Shown piece by piece: positions 1-6,650 of a stretch of 13,650 bases of DNA (position 1 is the stretch's first letter; each line of letters opens with the position of its first letter). Position numbers and translations under genes: made by a program. The stretch is from an uncultured Verrucomicrobiota bacterium (GTDB taxonomy: Bacteria > Verrucomicrobiota > Verrucomicrobiia > Limisphaerales > JADLHS01): assembly GCA_937894935.1 (NCBI GenBank), contig CALAYC010000132.1, positions 1 through 13,650 on the forward strand, in the 5' to 3' direction. Below the pieces are notes generated by a model. That model was not told the origin of the DNA, made no database searches, and was given only the letters and a program-made list of their open reading frames with translations.

Positions 1-347
1 TTTACTTCATATTTCCAGGCGCGCACCTGAACCTCGCGTCCCTCAATCTGCACCGAAACGCGTTCGGGAAGTTCCTGCAAAAACTCCGCGACGTTCCAAT
101 CAACGGGGGATTCGGATTGCCAGCCGTTCGCATCAATCTTTTGCCGGAAATAACCGCGGCGATAGAGCAGGGTGAGGGCGACCATCGGCAGGCGAAGGTC
201 GCACGCGGAACGAATGGTGTCCGCGGCCAACACGCCGAGGCCGCCGCTGTAAGATGGAATCGCGGCGTCAATGGCGATTTCCATGGAAAAGTAAGCGACC
301 TTCCGAGCGTCGGCGGGAAGATCAACATTCGATTGTGAGAAAGGCAT
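1..347 (-). CDS. glgP: Alpha-glucan (glycogen) phosphorylase, N-terminal part
   Basis: The protein reads leftward from ATG at 347-345 and leaves the window at base 1, so only about 115 N-terminal residues are visible. They contain the segments VAYFSMEIAID (residues 17-27) and SGGLGVLAAD (34-43), followed by LLYRRGYFRQ. These are hallmarks of the GT35 alpha-glucan phosphorylase branch with a short N-terminus. The family releases glucose-1-phosphate from glycogen or maltodextrin in the cytosol, using pyridoxal phosphate bound near the C-terminus, which is not visible here. No Shine-Dalgarno sequence precedes the ATG, but the conserved segment begins only about 17 residues later, which supports this start. 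It is divergent from the lipoprotein gene at 710 and is probably unrelated to the polysaccharide locus. Family assignment is strong. The exact substrate is inferred. Confidence 0.85.
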   Translation of the reverse strand, partial: MPFSQSNVDLPADARKVAYFSMEIAIDAAIPSYSGGLGVLAADTIRSACDLRLPMVALTLLYRRGYFRQKIDANGWQSESPVDWNVAEFLQELPERVSVQIEGREVQVRAWKYEV

Positions 348-709
348 AGCTATGCAGATTCGTTAGAGGAGCAAAAACTGGAGAATGGATGCCGGCTTCA
401 TTTGCACACTTTTAATTGCGCGATCTGGTTCCACGAAAATTGTCGCGCGCGCAGCGTCGAAGAGATTAAGAGGCGAAATGCGGCCGCTCAATCGGCGGGC
501 GAACGCATTCGATCTCAGCCGGAAAATGACCTCGACTCAGCAAACCGCTGAAACAGTTCGAAGCTTATCGAGACTTACAGTTAATCGCGTACTGGAGGCG
601 CGAAATATTCGGAGCGCGGAATCAGGCGTCGTTGGATTTGCGGACACGGAACTACGTTCGAAGTTAAGAATAGGAAGAGAGTGGTTTCTCAGGCGAAAAG
701 GAGTTTTTT
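348..709. other. Gene-free divergent intergenic region
   Basis: These 362 bases separate the leftward phosphorylase gene from the rightward lipoprotein gene and should hold promoters for both. An open frame on the plus strand (385-729) has no recognisable protein features and runs into the start of the lipoprotein gene, so I do not call it. A weak inverted repeat (GCGCGA at 418-423, TCGCGC at 443-448) is the only structure I noticed. I see no convincing -35/-10 pair, RNA gene or terminator. Confidence 0.5.
698..703 (+). promoter_or_regulatory. Ribosome binding site for the BON lipoprotein
   Basis: AAGGAG lies six bases (all T) before the ATG at 710. It is one of the few good Shine-Dalgarno sequences in the window and fixes this start. 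Confidence 0.75.
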
Positions 710-1045
710 ATGAAGCAAAATCTGCTTAAACGATTTATTCCCCTCAGTTTTGTTGCATGCGGATTGATCCTTGTTTCCGGTTGCGCGCAATCCGGCAGTG
801 GGCGAACCGCCATGCAGCCGATTGATGACCAGACATTGAATCTACGAGTCGAGAATGCGCTGCAAAATGCGCCAACAGGGTTGAGCAATGTGCGAGCAAT
901 GACGCATCGCGCGGTAGTGCAGCTTACCGGGACGGTGAATTCATCGGTGGAAAAGCGGCGCGCCGCTGAAATCGCGCGCGACACAGATGGCGTTCGGCGC
1001 GTAGAGAATTATATCGAAGTGCGCAATCAATCGTCGGGTGAATGA
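710..1045 (+). CDS. BON-domain lipoprotein
   Basis: This is a 111-residue protein with a lipoprotein signal peptide: positive residues MKQNLLKR, a hydrophobic stretch to about residue 22, and the lipobox VSGC with the lipidated Cys at 25. The mature part is a single BON (bacterial OsmY and nodulation) domain from about residue 39 to 106. Its typical pattern is visible: a leading D..L..RVENAL helix, VVQLTGTV, a K/R-rich helix, then DGVRRVENYIEV. BON domains are thought to bind membranes or other envelope components, and OsmY-type proteins help protect the envelope under stress. The AAGGAG ribosome binding site supports the start. It stands upstream of the uncharacterised gene at 1208 on the same strand, but the 162-bp gap with inverted repeats suggests separate transcription. 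Family assignment is confident. The specific role is unknown. Confidence 0.85.
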   Translation: MKQNLLKRFIPLSFVACGLILVSGCAQSGSGRTAMQPIDDQTLNLRVENALQNAPTGLSNVRAMTHRAVVQLTGTVNSSVEKRRAAEIARDTDGVRRVENYIEVRNQSSGE

Positions 1046-1143
1046 TTGGGTGCTTTGTTGAACGGGTGATCGCGCCTCGGAAAACCTGTCGAGCGAAATC
1101 TGAAAAAACTTGTTCACCGTGGTGGGAATGCGACGTCAGCAAA

Positions 1144-1198
1144 TTGCCGAAGGCAAATCAGGCGCCGCTCGGATAGCGAGCGTTTAACATCCGGTTAA
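1144..1198 (+). repeat. Cluster of three small inverted repeats
   Basis: Three short dyads lie in a row upstream of the gene at 1208: TTGCC-GAA-GGCAA (1144-1156), CGCTCG-GATAG-CGAGCG (1166-1182), and TTAAC-ATCCG-GTTAA (1184-1198). The middle one is followed by only three T residues, so it is at best a weak terminator for the lipoprotein gene. The last ends nine bases before the ATG at 1208 and could be an operator or a structure over the ribosome landing site. The symmetry is seen in the sequence. Any function is inference, and arms this short can arise by chance. Confidence 0.3.
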
Positions 1199-1207
1199 GA
1201 TGCAGTC

Positions 1208-1741
1208 ATGAAATCAAGACTGCAAACTCCGGAACTCGCGGCTTCCGCCCGTGTTCCTCGCGTGACCGTCTGGTACGAAGATCTTGCGGCGGCGTTGCGC
1301 GCGAATCTGCTTTGTGAGGAATTGATTCGGACTGGCGCGTTGCCGAAGCAATTTGAAACGGAATTCTGGCGTTTCGATTTCTTGAGTAATGCCGCGCAGG
1401 CTCGCGCCGCGCGCGAGATGGCAGTGCGATCGGAACTGATGATTATTTCGGCGCAACGCCAGAACAGCTTCAGCTACGAGGTTGAAATGGGCGTGAATAT
1501 GTGGATGCAAACGAATCGCAAACGCACCTACGCATTGGCGGTTTTGTTGAGTGGAAATGAAGTTGAATCGGTTTACAGCCGTGTCTTGCTGGCGCAATGG
1601 TGGCACCGTGCCCGACAGCAAAACATTGCGATGTATTGCGACTTGCCTGAATGGCGGCGTTACTCGACGAATCTCTCGCAATTCATGTTGCCGCGAGCGG
1701 AATGGCAGTCGCGTTCACGCCTGAAAGCGGCTTACGCCTAA
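1208..1741 (+). CDS. Hypothetical protein, 177 aa
   Basis: I do not recognise the family. The protein starts at ATG 1208 without a Shine-Dalgarno sequence and ends at TAA 1739-1741. It has no signal peptide or membrane segment, so it should be cytosolic. The first half reads like an alpha/beta fold: a strand VTVWYED (20-26), an amphipathic helix, a strand ETEFWRFDFL, a helix rich in Ala and Arg, and a strand SELMIISAQ. This is reminiscent of a receiver-like or flavodoxin-like layout, but no phospho-acceptor or cofactor motif is clear. The C-terminal third is Trp- and Arg-rich (QWWHRARQQ, LPEWRRYS). It is convergent with the nucleotidyltransferase-like gene, with 22 bp between the stops. Codon-level coherence and the clean gap to its neighbours make it a likely real gene. 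Confidence 0.7.
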   Translation: MKSRLQTPELAASARVPRVTVWYEDLAAALRANLLCEELIRTGALPKQFETEFWRFDFLSNAAQARAAREMAVRSELMIISAQRQNSFSYEVEMGVNMWMQTNRKRTYALAVLLSGNEVESVYSRVLLAQWWHRARQQNIAMYCDLPEWRRYSTNLSQFMLPRAEWQSRSRLKAAYA

Positions 1742-1763
1742 GCGCAGGTTGCGTGTGAGGTGA

Positions 1764-2969
1764 TCAGCGAGCCATCTCCCAAACCTCGTGATAACTCTCC
1801 ATGATGCTTCGTTGGCTGAGTGCTCTGCGGCCGAGTAGTTGATTCAATTTCTGACGCGGCGGATTTTCGTTTTCGAGCAACAACGCCAGCGCGTGAAACA
1901 GTCGTTCGCGTGGATGTCGAAAGGCGTTTGAGCATGGCAGTGAAAGTCCACCGAACACGCGAGTGTTAAGCAGGAGATTGCGCAGAGGATTTGTTTCCGG
2001 ACACTTATTCACGCGGCTTTCACAATATTCGGTCAGCGACGTGAAAACCTGGCCTAAGCGGCGATTTTCCAACCAAAGCCAGACGGTTTCGAATTGCTCA
2101 ATTGTTTGCTGTAGTTGGGCGCGGAGCGCGATCGGTTCTGCGACACTGCGATAGGGATGTAATTTGAACGCTACTCCAGCGGCGTGGATGTCGCGTAACT
2201 TGGGGAGAATACCGAGTCCGCGCAATTTTGCGTGCGGGCGAAGGGCAGCGAGCCGTTGCTGCCGCGTGCGACAACTCCAATGATATTCGCCCAGCGACGT
2301 CAGCACGGCATCGCCCAAAGCCAATTGCGCTTTGGCGATATTGCGGGCGACAAAATCGCAATCATCGGCATCGAACTTTTCACCAGCCAGCCGTGCGCGT
2401 GCGAGCAGTAAACCCGTGCCGCGATTCATCAACAGGCGCGTTGCTTCGGCCATTGGCAGCCGATGCGCGTCCGTATGTTGCGGACACTCTGTTGCGAGAT
2501 TTGCGTGACCCCACAGTTGTTGATGGCCGGACACGAGGTCGTAGTAAAACATGTTCGGCACACTGCGACGGAGCTGCGTGAGAGAAATGATGTGGAACTC
2601 GACTTCAACCAACGCAGTAGGCGTGAGCGTGGCGGCGAGTTCGTGCAACAAAGGATCGTAGCGTCGTCGGTTTAACCAGCGATTTCCGCTCAGGCACACA
2701 TAAAATTCCAGATCGTTGTAAGGTAGATCGCCTTCTGGCGTCCTAAGCACGCCGCCTTCGCCGCGACCGTATCCACCGCCGAGAAACAGCGCCTGCAATT
2801 GCTGGCGCGGGACGATTTTTTGAATTCCGCGCAAGACATCCGCGCACACGTTGCTGAGATGTCGTTCCAGCAAAGCATCGCCGTCCAACGTGAAGCGATG
2901 CTGAAGAAACAGACGTTGCGGAGGAAGCGAACGAGCAGGGGGCGGAACGGTTACAGCGATGGCTGGCAT
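1764..2969 (-). CDS. Nucleotidyltransferase-fold protein of unknown family
   Basis: From ATG at 2969 the protein has 401 residues. Its core signature is LGGGYGRGEGG (63-73) followed by YNDLEFYV (84-91). This matches the polymerase-beta nucleotidyltransferase pattern, a Gly-rich turn followed by the metal-binding D-x-E pair (D86, E88). The rest is mostly helical with Arg- and Leu-rich segments. A signal peptide is absent, so it should be cytosolic. The family transfers a nucleotide to a hydroxyl, phosphate or protein, but the acceptor is unknown here. A GTG start at 3023 is possible but would overlap the upstream glycosyltransferase by 73 bp; the ATG overlaps it by 19 bp and is preferred. The overlap suggests co-transcription and a shared role in polysaccharide or cell-surface work. 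The fold call is moderately sure. Function is open. Confidence 0.75.
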   Translation of the reverse strand: MPAIAVTVPPPARSLPPQRLFLQHRFTLDGDALLERHLSNVCADVLRGIQKIVPRQQLQALFLGGGYGRGEGGVLRTPEGDLPYNDLEFYVCLSGNRWLNRRRYDPLLHELAATLTPTALVEVEFHIISLTQLRRSVPNMFYYDLVSGHQQLWGHANLATECPQHTDAHRLPMAEATRLLMNRGTGLLLARARLAGEKFDADDCDFVARNIAKAQLALGDAVLTSLGEYHWSCRTRQQRLAALRPHAKLRGLGILPKLRDIHAAGVAFKLHPYRSVAEPIALRAQLQQTIEQFETVWLWLENRRLGQVFTSLTEYCESRVNKCPETNPLRNLLLNTRVFGGLSLPCSNAFRHPRERLFHALALLLENENPPRQKLNQLLGRRALSQRSIMESYHEVWEMAR

Positions 2970-3919
2970 GAGTTGGAAAGTGACGAATTTGGAAACGATG
3001 ATTGAACTGGCGGCAGGTGCCACAATGGTGGTCGCGGATCAGTATCGGAGGATTGCGCGCGATATTCTGACCAGCCGGTGAGAAATCCCGCCCAGCGCGC
3101 TCGACGTTGAATCCATCGAATTCGCAGCGCGTGCGGCCATTCGCGCAAGCGGCGTGTTCGGCAGCAATAAGCAAAATCTCTCCGTGCGTCATTGGCCCAG
3201 CCGAATAGAACATCGCGCGGCCAGAGACGATTCAGGCGATTTCCCGGACAAACTGCTGCGAGTGCTTTGCCTTCGCCGAACGCGCGTCGCCAGGTTTGGG
3301 CTGGCGTGTAATTGTGCGAATGCTGGGCGACCGATTCCGGCACATAAACAATCTGATAACCCTGCGCCACGCACCAGCGGGTGTATTCGTCGTCTTCCGA
3401 ATACTGCATGCGCTCGTTGAAACCGCGTTGTCGCCAGATGTCTTTGCGAATGCCGCTGCTGGCCATGCTGAAGAAATGATCCCATTGAACCGATTCGCGG
3501 TCTGGACCGAAGCAACGTTCATAGTCGTGAGCAAATACCGCCACGCAATCAGGGCGCGGAATCTGTCGTCCGAACACCGCGGCGACCTGCGAATCCAATA
3601 GCGGTTTCATCAGCGGTCGCAACCAATGCGAATTCTGCGGCGTAGCGTCGGCGTTCAGAAAAATTCCATAAGCCGAGCGGGCCAAAGTCATGCCGTGATT
3701 CAGAACGCGGGCGGGTTTGTATTCATGCGGAGCAATTTGCACGAAATGTGTGGGCGCGAACTTGCGAATCAGTTCGACCGAGCCATCCGTCGAGCCGGAA
3801 TCAATCACGATGAGTTCCCAATGGCGATACTCCTGCGCCCGCAGTGCGGGGAGAGTTTCGCGTAAGGCCCAACCTTCGTTGAAAGACCGGAGAATGATGC
3901 TGACGAACGGTTCGGACAT
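2951..3919 (-). CDS. GT2 family glycosyltransferase (rhamnosyltransferase-like)
   Basis: The 322-residue protein begins MSEPFVSIILRSFNEG, the usual first strand and nucleotide-binding loop of an inverting GT-A fold. Next come IDSGSTDGS (39-47), the DxD-equivalent LNADATP (88-94), the FGRQIPRPD segment (116-124) and the catalytic-base region SEDDEYTRW (174-182). The GRQIPRPD segment is common in GT2 enzymes annotated as rhamnosyltransferases, although the sugar cannot be read from sequence. No membrane segment is evident, so it probably acts at the cytosolic face on a lipid-linked acceptor. The frame is open upstream to a GTG at 3979, but conserved sequence begins right after the ATG at 3919, so I chose that. 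It is divergent from the other GT2 gene at 4041 and overlaps the downstream nucleotidyltransferase gene by 19 bp. Confidence 0.88.
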   Translation of the reverse strand: MSEPFVSIILRSFNEGWALRETLPALRAQEYRHWELIVIDSGSTDGSVELIRKFAPTHFVQIAPHEYKPARVLNHGMTLARSAYGIFLNADATPQNSHWLRPLMKPLLDSQVAAVFGRQIPRPDCVAVFAHDYERCFGPDRESVQWDHFFSMASSGIRKDIWRQRGFNERMQYSEDDEYTRWCVAQGYQIVYVPESVAQHSHNYTPAQTWRRAFGEGKALAAVCPGNRLNRLWPRDVLFGWANDARRDFAYCCRTRRLREWPHALRIRWIQRRARWAGFLTGWSEYRAQSSDTDPRPPLWHLPPVQSSFPNSSLSNSCQPSL

Positions 3920-4040
3920 AACGCAACCGAAACGACGGTAGGCGCGCTGGATGCGCAGAAAAATGGGGTGACAGCCCACCGTTTTGAGCGGGTTGTACCC
4001 GCTTCAGAGCACGCGACTGAATTTCTACGCTCAAATTGTT
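3920..4040. promoter_or_regulatory. Divergent promoter region of two GT2 genes
   Basis: These 121 bp separate two divergently transcribed glycosyltransferase genes and must contain the promoters of both transcription units. The most notable element is the palindrome AGCGGGT-TGT-ACCCGCT at 3987-4003 (7-bp arms). A second, weaker dyad (GGTG at 3967-3970, CACC at 3977-3980) lies just beside it. On the plus strand, TTGTAC at 3994 with CTGAAT at 4017 is a poor match to a -35/-10 pair at 17-bp spacing, and I would not rely on it. The palindrome could be an operator or part of an interspersed intergenic repeat. Confidence 0.45.
3987..4003. repeat. 7-bp palindrome AGCGGGT-TGT-ACCCGCT
   Basis: A perfect 7-bp inverted repeat with a 3-bp spacer sits about 40 bp before one GT2 start and about 70 bp before the other. 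It is GC-rich and has no T-run, so a terminator is unlikely. It may be a regulator site or a REP-like repeat. Confidence 0.45.
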
Positions 4041-5177
4041 ATGGCTGAAACCACATCTGTGCCCAGTCCGAGAATTTCCATTGCGATTCGTGCGTGGAAC
4101 GAGGAAGCAATTATCCGGCGGACGTTGAGTTCGCTGTTTGGGCAATCGTTGTTTGCCGAGCTGAGCGAACGCGGTGAGCAATGCGAGATTATTTGCATAC
4201 CGAACGGTTGCACGGACCGCACGGCGACTGTTGCGGCGGCGGTGTTTGCGGAACAACGTCGCTGGCATCCTTACGCGCATACGTTCACCTGTCGTGTGGT
4301 GGAAATGCGCGAAGCCGGCCGCAATCACACGTGGAATGCATTCGTGCATTCGCTAGCGCATCCTGAGGCGGAATTTTTCTTCATCATGGATTCGGACATC
4401 CTGTTTCACGCGCCCGGGACGTTGTTCAACATGTACAAAACGTTGTTGGAAAATACCGAGGCGCACATCGCGACGGATCGGCAGATCAAAGATATCGCGC
4501 TCAAGCAAAAGAAATCGGTGTTTGAACGTGTGTCGCTCGCGACGACCGACATGACGCGCACGATTGAAGGTCAGTTGACGGGACAACTTTACTGTATTCG
4601 GGCGGATGTGGCGCGCCGGATGTGGTTGCCGCGCGATCTCGGCGCGCCGGATGACGGTTTCATCAAAGCCGTGGTCTGCACGGATTTTTTTACCCGCCCG
4701 CTGAAACCGGAGCGCATCGCTTTAGCGCCGGATGCGTCTCACGTGTACGAAGCCTACATCGGGCCAAAGGAAATCCTCCGCAACCAGAAGCGCCAGATGA
4801 TTGGACAAACGACGGTGCATGTGTTGATTCAATATGTGAAATCGTTGCCGCTCAAACAGCGAACGGATCTGGCCGCGCATTTTCGGCGCAAGGAAGCGGC
4901 GAATCCCGCCTGGGTGCAACGGCTCACGCAGGAACATCTGCAACGCTCACGGCATTTCTGGCAGTTGTTTCCGAATCTGCTGACGTTTCGCTTTCAACGG
5001 TGGTGGAAATTAAGAGGTGCGCAGCGGTTCACGCATTTTCCTGCCGCACTGGCGGGATTTGTCGTGACGCTGATCGCCTGCGCGCTCGCCAGCCGACATT
5101 TTCAACGAGGCGAAATCAGTTACTGGCCGAAGGCCAGTCGCACCAACCTGCACCATCTCAACCTGGCGCGAAGCTGA
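4041..5177 (+). CDS. GT2 family glycosyltransferase with C-terminal membrane anchor
   Basis: This 378-residue protein carries GT-A features in order: ISIAIRAWNEE (12-22), PNGCTDRT (54-61), the metal-binding DSD within FIMDSDILF (114-122), and GAPDDGF (201-207), probably the catalytic acidic region. Near the C-terminus a hydrophobic stretch (about 333-351, PAALAGFVVTLIACALAS) looks like a single membrane anchor. It would transfer a sugar from a nucleotide donor to a lipid-linked acceptor at the inner face of the membrane. The frame is open upstream to a TTG, but the ATG at 4041 lies just before the conserved N-terminus and is preferred; no Shine-Dalgarno sequence is visible. It heads the plus-strand unit, 30 bp before the O-antigen ligase-like gene. 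The sugar specificity is unknown. Confidence 0.85.
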   Translation: MAETTSVPSPRISIAIRAWNEEAIIRRTLSSLFGQSLFAELSERGEQCEIICIPNGCTDRTATVAAAVFAEQRRWHPYAHTFTCRVVEMREAGRNHTWNAFVHSLAHPEAEFFFIMDSDILFHAPGTLFNMYKTLLENTEAHIATDRQIKDIALKQKKSVFERVSLATTDMTRTIEGQLTGQLYCIRADVARRMWLPRDLGAPDDGFIKAVVCTDFFTRPLKPERIALAPDASHVYEAYIGPKEILRNQKRQMIGQTTVHVLIQYVKSLPLKQRTDLAAHFRRKEAANPAWVQRLTQEHLQRSRHFWQLFPNLLTFRFQRWWKLRGAQRFTHFPAALAGFVVTLIACALASRHFQRGEISYWPKASRTNLHHLNLARS

Positions 5178-5198
5178 GGCAACGTCGCCTGCGGTTTC

Positions 5199-5202
5199 AG
5201 GA
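5199..5202 (+). promoter_or_regulatory. Ribosome binding site supporting a GTG start
   Basis: AGGA lies five bases before GTG 5208, the first possible start after the in-frame stop of the preceding gene. It supports GTG over the later ATG at 5235. Confidence 0.5.
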
Positions 5203-5207
5203 ACGTC

Positions 5208-6647
5208 GTGGAGATCAAAGATATTCTCGGCATCATGTTGCTGCTGGGCGCAGCGGCGATGGGTGTGGCTGTGACCTGCCTCTCGCACCGCGCCCGGGCG
5301 GTGGCGTTTTTTCTGATGATCTTTGGCGCGGTGGTCGCGGACCGATTGGATATTAATTTTCTGAGTCGCTATTGGTATCGCGGCAGCACCCGCGGTCTCG
5401 AATTTTCCTTTGTGGATATTCTGGCGTTCAGCGTATTCGTCAGTTCGTTTCTGTTTCCGCGACCCGGATTCAAACGCTGGCGCTGGCCGGCGGGTTTGGG
5501 ATTGATGCTGTTGTTTTTCGCGTATGCGTGCGGTGCGACGCTGGCGTTTGAACCGCGTTTGTTCGGGATGTTCGAACTTTCGAAAATGATTCGCGGTATT
5601 GTGTTCTTTCTCGCGGCGGTTCTGTTTGTGCGTTCGCAGCGCGAACTTGGATTGCTTGTGCTGGCATTGGCGGCGGCGACCTGTTTCGAAGGAGCGCTGG
5701 CGGCGAAACAGCGTTGGCTCGATGGCATGGGACGCGTCGCTGGTTCGCTCGATCACGCGAACAGTCTTTCGATGTATCTGTGTCTCGTCGCGCCGATGTT
5801 TGTGGCGGCGATTAATTCACGCCTGCCGAGTTATGTGCGCTGGGCGAGCGTGGTGGCGCTGGTTGCCGCGTCCGGAGCGATTCTGCTGACGGTGTCGCGC
5901 GCGGGAATTCCCATCTTCGCGTTTGTAGTGTTGGGCGCGACGCTGTGGTGCATTTCGTGGCGAATTACGTTTAAGAAAACTGCGGCTGCAATCGGCGTGC
6001 TGCTCGGGTTGGCGATTGTGGGAATCAAGTTCGGCGACGATCTGAAGGAGCGATATTTCGAATCGAGTCTCGCGGAGGAATATTTGCAAGAGAACGTCGT
6101 GGAGAGTCGCGGTTATTACCTGCGCCTCGCACATCTGATTACGACGGAGAACTTCTTTGGCGTCGGTTTGAACAACTGGTCATACGCCGTCAGCAAAACC
6201 TACGGCGAACGCTTGAACACGCCGTACTCGAACTACGACGATATTCCCGCCGATTTCAACGACGAGGAAGAACTGCTGATGAACTTCGCCGCGCCGGCGC
6301 ACAATCTGGCGGCGTTGACGATTGTGGAACTAGGCGTGCCCGGGCTGCTGATATTTCTGCTGATGTGGCTGCGCTGGTTTCAGATGGGCAGCAGCTTTTT
6401 GTGGCGACGACAACGCACAACCTGGCATCTGCTCGGAATCGGAGTGTTTTTCGGATTGGTTGGCGTTTTTCTCCAAAGCGTCACGGAATGGGTTTTTCGC
6501 CAAACGGAAATTTATCTGACGGTCCACGCGTTAGCTGGAGTGCTGGCGAGTCTGTATTGGGCAAAACGCGCGGCACGACCGGCTCTTGCGCGTCAACCCG
6601 CTGTTCCATTTTCGGCAACTGATCTGGCCGCCGCACCGGCCCGTTGA
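5208..6647 (+). CDS. O-antigen ligase / Wzy-type polymerase family membrane protein
   Basis: The 479-residue protein is very hydrophobic, with about ten to twelve membrane segments. It shows the Wzy_C (O-antigen ligase) landmarks: a membrane segment ending LLTVSRAG (226-233), a large hydrophilic loop (about 277-365) containing ESRGYYLRLAHL and FFGVGLNNW, and then HNLAALTIVELGVPGLLIF (365-383). In this superfamily a loop His and nearby Arg residues serve catalysis, and the enzyme joins undecaprenyl-linked glycans to each other or to an acceptor on the periplasmic side. H365 and R231 are the candidates here. It starts with GTG after an AGGA ribosome binding site and is followed after 3 bp by a GT4 gene. 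The Ala/Pro-rich C-terminal tail looks disordered. Whether it polymerises (Wzy) or ligates (WaaL) cannot be told. Confidence 0.85.
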   Translation: MEIKDILGIMLLLGAAAMGVAVTCLSHRARAVAFFLMIFGAVVADRLDINFLSRYWYRGSTRGLEFSFVDILAFSVFVSSFLFPRPGFKRWRWPAGLGLMLLFFAYACGATLAFEPRLFGMFELSKMIRGIVFFLAAVLFVRSQRELGLLVLALAAATCFEGALAAKQRWLDGMGRVAGSLDHANSLSMYLCLVAPMFVAAINSRLPSYVRWASVVALVAASGAILLTVSRAGIPIFAFVVLGATLWCISWRITFKKTAAAIGVLLGLAIVGIKFGDDLKERYFESSLAEEYLQENVVESRGYYLRLAHLITTENFFGVGLNNWSYAVSKTYGERLNTPYSNYDDIPADFNDEEELLMNFAAPAHNLAALTIVELGVPGLLIFLLMWLRWFQMGSSFLWRRQRTTWHLLGIGVFFGLVGVFLQSVTEWVFRQTEIYLTVHALAGVLASLYWAKRAARPALARQPAVPFSATDLAAAPAR

Positions 6648-6650
6648 ACC

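Noticed and set aside
418..448. GCGCGA/TCGCGC inverted repeat as a possible terminator or operator
   Set aside because: The stem is 6 bp with a 19-base loop and no T-run, which is expected by chance in GC-rich DNA.
385..729. Plus-strand open frame of 114 codons before the lipoprotein gene
   Set aside because: It has no ribosome binding site or recognisable protein features, and it runs into the well-supported lipoprotein start at 710.
2970..3023. GTG 3023 as the start of the nucleotidyltransferase-like protein
   Set aside because: It would overlap the upstream glycosyltransferase by 73 bp. The ATG at 2969 gives a short 19-bp overlap and loses no recognisable domain.
5010..5756. Long minus-strand open frame of 248 codons opposite the O-antigen ligase gene
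   Set aside because: The translation is rich in Arg, Gln and His without fold-like patterns and lies antisense to two clear genes, so it is a shadow of their codon bias.
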